This document shows, piece by piece, positions 25,075-31,935 of a DNA stretch of 34,718 nt. Positions within the stretch are counted from its first letter, which is position 1. Each line of letters opens with the position of its first letter. The notes under the pieces were generated by a model, which saw only the letters and a program-made list of their open reading frames with translations, was not told the DNA's origin and ran no database searches. Origin of the DNA: Clostridiales bacterium (lineage in GTDB: Bacteria > Bacillota > Clostridia > Oscillospirales > Acutalibacteraceae); contig JAHZIE010000004.1 in assembly GCA_019419895.1 (NCBI GenBank), forward strand, positions 9,245 through 43,962. The letters are read 5' to 3'. The translations under genes and the position numbers were made by a program.

Positions 25075-25211
25075 ATGTTTATCCTCCTGAATGTGGGATA
25101 GGAGGATTGTATCATTTGGAGGAGGAATGAGTTGAAAGAACTGGATTTTTGTGGTAGGATAAAATTGTATTTTAATGCAATTAGCAATAGAATAGGATGT
25201 AAAAAATTACA

Positions 25212-25766
25212 ATGTGTAACTTGGTTAATAAATACTGTGCTGTTGTTCGACATAGTTCGAACGAAAATGATAACGCTATACACCTTCTTTTTGAAAATCG
25301 GCTTTATAAAAAGGTAATTGGAACATTAAGAGAAGAATTGGAATTATACATAAAAACATTATATTTGTTAAATCAAAACAAAGAAACAAGAGACCGCCTT
25401 TTGTTGATGTTTAGTAGAAATCATCAATGGATAAATGAGAAAGGAAAATTTCTTACAGATAGGAAATTACTTGATTTTACAAGTAGAATCACTGGAACTG
25501 GTTGGGAACAAATCTCTTATAAGTTCGCGTGTTATTTTATACATTTTTCTATTCTTCACAATTGGGAAGTAGAAGATATAACAACATTTGTAAACGTAGA
25601 GGAACGACAGACTATTGTAACATACATCAACAATTATCATGATGCCAATTTAACTAAAGATTCTTCTTTTGAAGATATTATACCGTATTCGTTAAAAATT
25701 TTTGATAAGATCAAAGGCAATTTGGAATGCTATTTACGAGATTTAGAATTGGAAAATTATGATTAA
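25212..25766 (+). CDS. Unknown AT-rich gene, possibly frameshifted (full frame from TTG 25132)
   Basis: 184 residues in the visible main frame, mostly helical, with no signal peptide or family I recognise (HLLFENRLYKKVIGTLREEL, ELYIKTLYLLNQNKETRDRL). The frame has no good ribosome site at ATG 25212. A better start is TTG 25132, with GGAGGAGG 6 nt upstream; it reads KELDFCGRIKLYFNAISNRI and runs into the run of six A at 25201-25206. A -1 shift there joins the two frames into one protein of about 211 residues. The gene lies between a dead IS3 copy and a dead recombinase, and its AT content is clearly above that of the flanking chromosome. It may be a horizontally acquired accessory gene; no function is proposed. 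Confidence 0.5.
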   Translation: MCNLVNKYCAVVRHSSNENDNAIHLLFENRLYKKVIGTLREELELYIKTLYLLNQNKETRDRLLLMFSRNHQWINEKGKFLTDRKLLDFTSRITGTGWEQISYKFACYFIHFSILHNWEVEDITTFVNVEERQTIVTYINNYHDANLTKDSSFEDIIPYSLKIFDKIKGNLECYLRDLELENYD

Positions 25767-25823
25767 ATAGTACTGTCCCAATCACAAATAATTAAAAATA
25801 TCAACCTTTGCGCTTTTAGATAG

Positions 25824-25864
25824 GCTGAGCCTGGACGCGATTCGCATTCCGGGCTCAGTTTTTT
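25824..25864 (+). terminator. Terminator after the unknown AT-rich gene
   Basis: GCTGAGCC (25824-25831) with GGGCTCAG (25851-25858), an inner GGA/TCC continuation and a T6 run. Confidence 0.78.
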
Positions 25865-25990
25865 ATTTGCCTTTTTGCTCGCGTTTGCAGTGGATATTTT
25901 TGTAGCCCAACCGCGCACCGCGTTTTTTTATTTTAGAATTTTGTGCCCGCGCTTAAGTCGGGTATCTTTTTTGTAGCGCAAACCCAAGTT

Positions 25991-26028
25991 AAAAGCTACA
26001 TTTTGAGAAATCAAAATGTAGCTTTTTT
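25991..26028 (+). terminator. Strong terminator upstream of the recombinase remnant
   Basis: A 16-bp perfect stem AAAAGCTACATTTTGA (25991-26006), GAAA loop, right arm 26011-26026, then T-run. It blocks read-through from the left. Confidence 0.85.
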
Positions 26029-26085
26029 ATGTTTTTAAGCAGAAATATGCCCTCCATGCTATACTTTTGGCATGGAGGCATTTTT

Positions 26086-26903
26086 ATGATACCAAAAATG
26101 ATTCAATACTCTCACAAGAAAGAAAAATTGCGGGTTGTAGCTTACTGTCGAGTCAGCACAAATCATACCGAACAGTTGAAAAGTCTTGAAATACAGAAAT
26201 CTTACTTTGAAACAATGATTCAGGAAAGTCCAAACTGGCAGTTTGTAAAAATTTATTCCGATGTCGGTTCGGACGTGATACCGTCGAAACATTAACACAG
26301 ATAAGGAAGTGGAAACAAATGAATATTGGCTTGTATGCAGAAATGGAGGATATTGATACCATGAAGGTGAATGACAGCGCACTTAGCATTTTCCTTGCTA
26401 TGGCGCAGGAAGAAAGTTGTAATAAAAGCGAGAATATTAAATTTGGCATTCGAGCACGCATGCGCAGCGGGAAGACAATTCTCAATCACAGTCAGTTTTT
26501 GGGTTATACCAAAGGATCGGATGGGATGCTGGTTATCGTCCCTGAAGAAGCCGAGATCGTACGAAAAATTTTCGATTTGTATTTACAGGGGAATGGTGTA
26601 CGGAAAATCAAGCGATATCTGGAGGAGCATGGAATAAAAACAGTAACAGATAAGGAGGTTTGGAGTACATCGACCATTGACCGCATGCTGAGCAATGAGA
26701 AATACATTGGTCAGGTATTGATACAGAAAACCTATACGCCGGATTTTTTAACTGGGAAACAAGAGAAGAATGATGGAGCTTTAAGTATGTTTCTGGTAGA
26801 AAATGCTCATGAAGCGATTATTGACAGGGAGATTTTTGAAAAGGTACAAGAGAGGAAGAGAGCGCATCAAAATAATAGAACCAATCATTCTAAAATGTTA
26901 TAA
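26086..26903 (+). pseudogene. Serine site-specific recombinase, internally deleted and C-terminally truncated
   Basis: ATG 26086 has GGAGG about 9 nt before it. The first piece, KLRVVAYCRVSTNHTEQLKS, contains the catalytic Ser region and reads to about 26265 (IYSDVGS). There the frame changes: RFGRDTVETLTQIRKWKQMN continues in another frame and runs to the stop at 26903. In full-length relatives about 30 codons (the loop with conserved Asp and the ITKSLS segment) lie between these, so a deletion removed part of the catalytic domain. The recombinase domain (GYTKGSDGMLVIVPEEAEIV, WSTSTIDRMLSNEKYIGQVL) follows, but the zinc ribbon and coiled coil are missing. It is probably the relic of an integrative element. 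Confidence 0.85.
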
Positions 26904-27026
26904 TTATTAAGAGAAGGTGTGAATAATGGATGATATTATAATCTTTTAGAACGAAACTTTAAATAATTTCCCAAAAAGTTGCCTAAATACAGTAGTTTCA
27001 AGCACTTTGGGGCATTGAAAGCAACG

Positions 27027-27047
27027 ATTTTACTACCATTTTACTAC
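27027..27047 (+). repeat. Tandem ATTTTACTAC repeat (two copies, 11-nt period)
   Basis: ATTTTACTAC at 27027-27036 and again at 27038-27047, one C between. It may be part of a recombination or protein-binding site of a lost element; this is speculative. Confidence 0.4.
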
Positions 27048-27064
27048 TTTTGAGCCTTGCCATG

Positions 27065-27110
27065 AAAAATGAGATATTCTGTATTTTTTGTACAGGGGAT
27101 CTCATTTTTT
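27065..27110 (+). terminator. Terminator in the remnant region
   Basis: AAAAATGAGAT (27065-27075) pairs with ATCTCATTTTT (27099 on); an inner CTGTA/TACAG stem; T-run after. Confidence 0.8.
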
Positions 27111-27150
27111 AAAGAGGTGAAACAAAACCATATATAATAAAATTCCTTAT

Positions 27151-27297
27151 TTAAAAGAAATTATACTCTGGAATATCCTTTTCTACAGGGGTGGTGAAAC
27201 GCATTGCAATATCATTAACGGCTTGCCGACGGTTGCGTTCTCTACAAAGTTCATTCAGTTCCTCACTACTGTGATTTTTGATGCCCCCGATTTTTTA
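27151..27297 (-). pseudogene. Fragment of an unidentified protein C-terminus
   Basis: On the minus strand an open segment of about 48 codons ends with a stop at 27151-27153 and contains SSEELNELCRERNRRQAVND and IAMRFTTPVEKDIPEYNFF. It reads like a real protein tail but has no start and is closed upstream by a stop. I do not recognise the family. It overlaps the GyrI-like fragment on the other strand by a few bases. Confidence 0.3.
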
Positions 27298-27450
27298 TGT
27301 GGAAGAGACGGAATGGCTGAATGGATTTAGGCGCTCAAAGAAGAAGCATCAGGGGGCCGATACAGCACCATATAAAATTATTGAATATCCGGGTGGCTTG
27401 TATGCGATTGCGGTCAGTATAGATGGCGAAAGTTATAACGAGGTCAGAAT
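27284..27450 (+). pseudogene. Fragment of a GyrI-like/AraC effector-binding domain
   Basis: The translation contains TAPYKIIEYPGGLYAIAVSI, followed by DGESYNEV. This is typical of the GyrI-like small-molecule binding domain found at the C-terminus of AraC-type regulators. The N-terminal DNA-binding part is absent, and the frame runs into unrelated sequence after about 27450. It is a decayed gene end next to a recombinase relic. Confidence 0.5.
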
Positions 27451-27466
27451 TTGTGTAACCGTTTTC

Positions 27467-27495
27467 TTGCATTTCAGACTGGTATATGTTATACT
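27467..27495 (+). promoter_or_regulatory. Promoter upstream of the leader peptide and GH95 gene
   Basis: TTGCAT (27467-27472), 17-nt spacer, TATACT (27490-27495). Transcription would start near 27502. Confidence 0.7.
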
Positions 27496-27518
27496 AATCC
27501 AGATTTCAGTGGAGCAGG

Positions 27519-27578
27519 ATGAAAGATTGGGGGATTTCTTTTTGGAATGTGGACTCTTTTCTGCCCAATGTCTCATAA
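27519..27578 (+). CDS. Possible 19-residue leader peptide
   Basis: MKDWGISFWNVDSFLPNVS, starting 17 nt after the predicted transcription start, with GGAG 4 nt upstream and a stop only 4 nt before the terminator stem. Two Trp, two Phe and one Leu are present. The layout is that of a leader peptide in an attenuator, or of a small independent mRNA. The ribosome site is short, so translation is uncertain. Confidence 0.35.
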   Translation: MKDWGISFWNVDSFLPNVS

Positions 27579-27582
27579 ATAT

Positions 27583-27618
27583 GGCGCTGCCTCATTGACG
27601 AGGGACAGCGTCTTTTTT
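27583..27618 (+). terminator. Terminator/attenuator before the GH95 gene
   Basis: Left arm GGCGCTGCCTC (27583-27593), loop ATTGAC, right arm GAGGGACAGCGTC (27600-27612, GA bulge), T6 run. It ends the short transcript from 27502, or conditionally lets it proceed into GH95. Confidence 0.8.
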
Positions 27619-27722
27619 ATTATACGCGTGTCATAATGGCGGAAAATCCGGATATTGTTCCTGACGACCGCCGAAATACAGCGGAAGAGTTAGAAAAAGA
27701 CAGAGGAAAAGGAGAGGATGAA

Positions 27723-29996
27723 ATGGCAAATTCAATGTACTGCGCTTATCCGTCTACTTGGTGGAAGGATACCTGGAGGGAGATTCTTCCCTGCGGAAAC
27801 GGCAGGATTGGGCTGGGAATATACGGCGGTGTAGGACGTGAAAGAATTATGATAAACCATACCCGCCTTTGGTACAACATTCGTAATGATAAGCTGCCGG
27901 ATGTGAGCGATAAGCTGCCCCAGGTGAGAAAGCTGTTGGATGAATTCCGTTTGAAGGAGGCGGATGAGGTTTACAGCAAAGCAATTTTAGAACGGGGTTA
28001 TCATGCGTCCCAGGGGCTTCCTCTTCCTCTCGGGGATTTGTGCGTAGAGACAAGGAACCAGCTTCCCTTTTCGCATTATCAGAGAAAGGTGGATTTTGAC
28101 CGGGCGGAGGTGGAGGTTTCCTTCCGCTTTGGGGAGGACCGGTTCTGCCGGAGGATTTTTGCCTCCCGGAAGGATGGTGTGATCGCCATGGAGCTGACGG
28201 GAGAGTCTCCGTTGGATTATGCCGTCACCCTGGGACTTCATGATACCCGGGACATGCCGGAAGGAATGGAGGACGCCCTGCCAAAGGAGGTTGAAACTTC
28301 GGCGGAGGGAGAATGGATTTTGTACGGTGCCCGCAACGACGATCAGACCCAGTTCGGAGGGGTTATACGTATTGCATGGACAGATGGGGAGCTGGTACAG
28401 GAGGGGGAAAACCTCCTGATAAAAAACGCCACCAGGATTTTACTGCTGGGAAAGGTCTTTTTGCGGGAAGAGGACAGAAACGCGGCTTTTCTCCGGCTGA
28501 AGGGAGAGCTGACGGTTCTGCCCGCCTCTTATCAGGAGCTAATGGAGCGCCATCTGCCCCTTCATCAAAAACTGCTTCATACCGCTTCTTTCCATCTTGA
28601 CAGCTCTTCTGACCGTTCTAATGAGGAACTTCTTTTAGATGCTTACCAGGGGCAGGCATCCGACGAACTTGTGGAAAAGCTATGGGCATATGGAAGATAC
28701 TTAATGGTCTGCGCCTATGGGGAAGAAGAACAGCCGTGTAATCTTATCGGCCTGTGGAATGGGTCTTACCGCGGCTTCTGGGCCATTCATATGCTCAACC
28801 AAAATCTTCAGGAGATCTATTGGCACACATTAAGCGGGAATATGCCCCAAATGCTTCTTCGGGTTTTTGACTATTATGAAAAAGGGATGGAGGAGCTCCG
28901 TCATAACGCCAGGCAGCTGTATGGATGCAGGGGGATTTTTATTCCAGCCATCACCACACCGGAAAGCCTGACCTTGAAATGTATGGCGAACCATATTATT
29001 TACTGGACGGGCGGCGCCGCGTGGCTGTGTCAGCATTATTATGACTATTACCTTTATACCAATGATCTGGATTTTCTAAAATCCAGGGCCATGCCGATGA
29101 TGTATGAAACCTATCTCTTTTACCGTGATTTCCTGGTTTTGGATGAGACGGGGCACTGGAAAATTTACCCTGCAAATTCTCCAGAAAACACCGCTTCCAG
29201 TGTAATGAAGAAGGGGGATCTCGAGATTTGCGTGAATCCAACGCTGGAATTTGCCCTTTTGAAAGAGCTGCTTGTCCATTTGATGGAAGGGGCTCAACGG
29301 ACTGGGCTTCATCAGAAGGAAATTGGAGACTTCCAGGAGATGTACGAGAAGATTCCTCCTTATCAGGTGAACGAAGACGGTGCCATAAGAGAGTGGATGG
29401 ATCCGCGATTTTCAGACCGCTATACCCACCGGCATATGTCCCAGGCATTTCCTGCCTTTCCGGGCACCGAGGTGACAAGATACCAGCATCAGGAATGGAG
29501 AAAGCCCATCTCCATCTCCCTGGATAAGAGAATTACGGTGGGGATCAATGACTGCACCAGCTGGTCGTTGGCGCATATGAGCTGTGCCTATGCCCGGCTC
29601 AATGAGGGGGAAAAGGCGGTTGACTGTCTTGATATCCTGGCGCGAACCTGCTTGATCAACAACCTCTTTACCCTTCATAACGACTGGCGGCAGATGGGGA
29701 TTTGCTTCCCTCACAAAATCGCCCCCTTCCAAATTGACGCCAATATGGGATGGGTACAAGCGGTTCATGAAATGCTTCTTTTCAGCGGTGAAGGGGTAAT
29801 TGAACTGCTTCCCGCCCTGCCTCGGCGTTGGAAAAATGGTGAGATCAAAGGCCTTCTTGCCAAAGGCGGCTATCAGGTGGATATCCGATGGAAAAATGGG
29901 AAGCTGGAAGATTACCGGGTGAAGCCGGTTTATCCCAATGCGCCGTCTGTAAGGATTATATACCAGGGAGGAGAACTCCCTCAAAAAGCGGAATGA
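27723..29996 (+). CDS. Glycoside hydrolase family 95 protein (alpha-L-fucosidase-like)
   Basis: 757 residues, the usual GH95 size. The N-terminal domain starts WREILPCGNGRIGLGIYGG. The (alpha/alpha)6 part contains LWNGSYRGFWAIHMLNQNLQ, in which the N359-x-N361 pair matches the Asn pair that activates water in characterised GH95 fucosidases, and D672 in FQIDANMGW matches the conserved Asp of FQIDGNFG. The C-terminal IELLPALPRRWKNGEIKGL is typical. The motifs deviate somewhat (HRHMSQAFPAFPG for the usual HRHLSHLY), so alpha-galactosidase or another specificity is possible. There is no signal peptide, so it is probably cytoplasmic and acts on imported oligosaccharides. ATG 27723 is chosen for AAGGAGAGG just upstream; an earlier in-frame ATG at 27636 lacks a site. 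Confidence 0.85.
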   Translation: MANSMYCAYPSTWWKDTWREILPCGNGRIGLGIYGGVGRERIMINHTRLWYNIRNDKLPDVSDKLPQVRKLLDEFRLKEADEVYSKAILERGYHASQGLPLPLGDLCVETRNQLPFSHYQRKVDFDRAEVEVSFRFGEDRFCRRIFASRKDGVIAMELTGESPLDYAVTLGLHDTRDMPEGMEDALPKEVETSAEGEWILYGARNDDQTQFGGVIRIAWTDGELVQEGENLLIKNATRILLLGKVFLREEDRNAAFLRLKGELTVLPASYQELMERHLPLHQKLLHTASFHLDSSSDRSNEELLLDAYQGQASDELVEKLWAYGRYLMVCAYGEEEQPCNLIGLWNGSYRGFWAIHMLNQNLQEIYWHTLSGNMPQMLLRVFDYYEKGMEELRHNARQLYGCRGIFIPAITTPESLTLKCMANHIIYWTGGAAWLCQHYYDYYLYTNDLDFLKSRAMPMMYETYLFYRDFLVLDETGHWKIYPANSPENTASSVMKKGDLEICVNPTLEFALLKELLVHLMEGAQRTGLHQKEIGDFQEMYEKIPPYQVNEDGAIREWMDPRFSDRYTHRHMSQAFPAFPGTEVTRYQHQEWRKPISISLDKRITVGINDCTSWSLAHMSCAYARLNEGEKAVDCLDILARTCLINNLFTLHNDWRQMGICFPHKIAPFQIDANMGWVQAVHEMLLFSGEGVIELLPALPRRWKNGEIKGLLAKGGYQVDIRWKNGKLEDYRVKPVYPNAPSVRIIYQGGELPQKAE

Positions 29997-30026
29997 AGAA
30001 TCAAAAGGAAGGAAAGAAAACTGTTT

Positions 30027-31490
30027 ATGGCGCAGGAGGAAAGAAAAAAGGGGCTGTTGGATTCCTTGCTGGAATACAGCCGCGCAGATATCTATCCCAT
30101 GCATATGCCAGGGCATAAGAGGAGAAATGAATATTTGCCCGACGCGCTGCCCTTTTCCTTTGATATTACGGAAATTGACGGATTTGACGATTTGCATCAT
30201 CCCCAGGGAATTCTGCGCCAGGGAATGGAAGAGGCGGCGGAGCTTTACGGAAGCAGGGCATCGTTTTATCTGGTTAATGGCAGTACCTGCGGAATTTTAG
30301 CTGGTATCCGCGCCTGTGTAGGGAATGGAGATACTGTCCTTATGGCACGCAACTGTCATAAGTCGGTTTATCATGCGGTAGAGCTCAATCAGTTGCGGCC
30401 TGTTTACCTACAGCCGCCGACAGATGTTGAATTTGGGATCTCTGGAAGCATTTTTCCCGGTCAGGTGGAACAGGCGCTGAAAGAAACGCCACAGATTCGC
30501 CTGGTTATTGTAACTTCACCCACCTATGAGGTAATTGTGAGTGATATCGCTTCTATCGTCCAGATTGCCCACCAGAGAGGAATTCCGGTATTGGTGGACG
30601 AGGCTCATGGCGCCCATCTGGGTTTTGATGACAATTTTCCTCAAAGCTCCGTCCAGGCGGGGGCGGATCTGGTTGTACACAGCCTGCACAAGACCCTTCC
30701 CAGCCTGACACAGACCGCCCTGCTGCATTTTTCCGGAACGCTGGTGAAAAACGAAGAACTGATGCGCCAGCTTTCCATTTTTGAAACCAGCAGTCCTTCA
30801 TATCCTCTCATGGCGTCCATGGATTCCTGCATCCGGCTTTTGAAAAGAGAGAAACAGCAGCTATTTTCTCATTATTGTGCGCGGCTTGGTCGTTTTGACG
30901 ATATTGCATGCCGACTCCAGAAATGGAAGCTCCTTGGGTATGGTCGGGATAAGAATAAAAGGCATCCGGCTTTTTTTGCAAGGGATCCGGGCAAGCTGTT
31001 GATTTCTGTGAGAGAAACAGCGGCGACGGGAAAGGAGTTAATGGCGCGCCTTCGGAAAGAATACGGGATTGAGCTGGAAATGGCGGCGGAGGATTACGCC
31101 ATCGCCATGACAAGCCTGTGCGACTCTCCCCAAGGTCTGGAACGACTTGCCTGTGCTCTGTTGGAATTGGAAAGGGAATATTCAAAAAAAGAATGGAAAA
31201 ATGAAGAGGAAGAAGTCCCGCTTCCTTTTCAGGTCATGCCTCCCTTTCAGGCATTTTCCTCCAAGGGGAGCCTGCTTCCTTTGGAGAAAAGCGGGGGAAG
31301 CGTTTCACGAGAGTATGTGTGGGCTTACCCTCCCGGTGTACCCATTCTCGTACCTGGTGAGCGCATAGAGGCGTCATTTTTTAAGAAAGCGGAAAAAATG
31401 CGGCAATCAGGCGTTGAACTGAGAAGTACCCTGGGGAGACTGCCTGGGTTAATTGAGGTGGTAAGACAACCGGAAAAAGAAAACGGATGA
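30027..31490 (+). CDS. Orn/Lys/Arg decarboxylase family PLP protein
   Basis: 487 residues, the short form of the family (YaaO/SpeA-like in Firmicutes). MHMPGHKR near the N-terminus, VNGSTCGI, VLVDEAHGAHLGF with the conserved Asp/His, and VHSLHKTLPSLTQ with PLP lysine K222 are clear. The C-terminal domain (about 380-487) is smaller than in the large decarboxylases. It decarboxylates a basic amino acid to a diamine or agmatine; substrate is unresolved. It starts 30 nt after GH95 with AAGGAAGGAAAG upstream and may share that transcript, although no functional link is evident. Confidence 0.87.
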   Translation: MAQEERKKGLLDSLLEYSRADIYPMHMPGHKRRNEYLPDALPFSFDITEIDGFDDLHHPQGILRQGMEEAAELYGSRASFYLVNGSTCGILAGIRACVGNGDTVLMARNCHKSVYHAVELNQLRPVYLQPPTDVEFGISGSIFPGQVEQALKETPQIRLVIVTSPTYEVIVSDIASIVQIAHQRGIPVLVDEAHGAHLGFDDNFPQSSVQAGADLVVHSLHKTLPSLTQTALLHFSGTLVKNEELMRQLSIFETSSPSYPLMASMDSCIRLLKREKQQLFSHYCARLGRFDDIACRLQKWKLLGYGRDKNKRHPAFFARDPGKLLISVRETAATGKELMARLRKEYGIELEMAAEDYAIAMTSLCDSPQGLERLACALLELEREYSKKEWKNEEEEVPLPFQVMPPFQAFSSKGSLLPLEKSGGSVSREYVWAYPPGVPILVPGERIEASFFKKAEKMRQSGVELRSTLGRLPGLIEVVRQPEKENG

Positions 31491-31609
31491 AAAGGCCAAA
31501 ATCCTTCTTTTTATCCTCTTAAAAAAGAAAGGAGTCACCTTCTCGTACATTGAAAAGATGACAAAAGGAAAAATATCTGAATTTTCCATTGGAAAATTCT
31601 ATGATACAA

Positions 31610-31639
31610 TTGACAGGATACCCCTAAAAAGGGTAATAT
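31610..31639 (+). promoter_or_regulatory. Promoter of the SCIFF gene
   Basis: TTGACA (31610-31615), 18-nt spacer, TAATAT (31634-31639). A TACCC/GGGTA inverted repeat spans the spacer and could be an operator. Confidence 0.65.
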
Positions 31640-31694
31640 ATATAAGTGTAGACGGAAACTTCGTCGAGATATCTTCGCAAAGGAGTTGTGAACT

Positions 31695-31847
31695 ATGAAG
31701 AGGATTCAGACCTTGAATACCCGCGATTTGGCGAAAAGCGTCCGCAACGGTGGATGCGGCGAGTGCCAGACCTCCTGCCAGTCTGCCTGCAAGACCTCCT
31801 GTGGTGTTGCAAACCAGCAGTGTGAGAAATGCGCGGAAGCAAAATAA
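31695..31847 (+). CDS. scfA: SCIFF RiPP precursor peptide, seven-cysteine variant
   Basis: 50 residues beginning MKRIQTLNTRDLAKS, the SCIFF leader (usually MKHIKTLNT), then the core CGECQTSCQSACKTSCGVAN. Cysteines are C21, C24, C28, C32, C36, C43 and C46. The six canonical positions are present plus an extra one in QQCEKCAEAK, beyond the usual C-terminus. SCIFF ('six cysteines in forty-five') is found in nearly all Clostridia and is crosslinked by thioether bonds by the radical SAM maturase encoded next. AGGAG precedes the ATG at 9-nt spacing. The biological role of the mature peptide is not known. Confidence 0.93.
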   Translation: MKRIQTLNTRDLAKSVRNGGCGECQTSCQSACKTSCGVANQQCEKCAEAK

Positions 31848-31865
31848 AAAAGTGGCTTGAAAGAA

Positions 31866-31902
31866 CACCGCTTTGCCTTGTGCGGCTGAGCGGTGCTTTT
31901 TT
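31866..31902 (+). terminator. Terminator/attenuator between SCIFF and its maturase
   Basis: CACCGCT (31866-31872) pairs with AGCGGTG (31889-31895), then a C and T6. The precursor would be made in excess over the maturase. Confidence 0.82.
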
Positions 31903-31935
31903 CTATCCTAAAGGGAAGGGTCGAAATTTGTTTGT

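Larger units (their letters stand above)
23948..25114 (-). mobile_element. Degenerate IS3-family insertion sequence
   Basis: Transposase genes orfA and orfB are read on the minus strand. Proposed ends are TGA at 23948 and TCA at 25114, each flanked by TTT, consistent with a 3-bp target duplication. Beyond TGA/TCA the terminal repeats match poorly (about 8 of 17), so exact ends are uncertain. orfA has lost its start and its frame, and the orfA/orfB junction is deleted, so the copy is probably inactive. Confidence 0.65.
25767..26085 (+). other. Terminator-rich spacer before the recombinase remnant
   Basis: No gene. It holds the hairpins listed at 25824 and 25991 and two weaker ones: CGCG-cac-CGCG with T7 (25912-25929) and CCCG/CGGG with a T6 run (25946-25972). 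Confidence 0.55.
26904..27277 (+). other. Remnant region between recombinase and the GyrI-like fragment
   Basis: No intact gene. It contains a tandem ATTTTACTAC repeat (27027-27047) and a terminator (27065-27110). Confidence 0.5.

Noticed and set aside
23948..27450. Attachment-site duplicate of the tRNA-Leu 3' end at the right side of the island
   Set aside because: The T-arm/acceptor sequence of the tRNA was not found again up to 27.6 kb.
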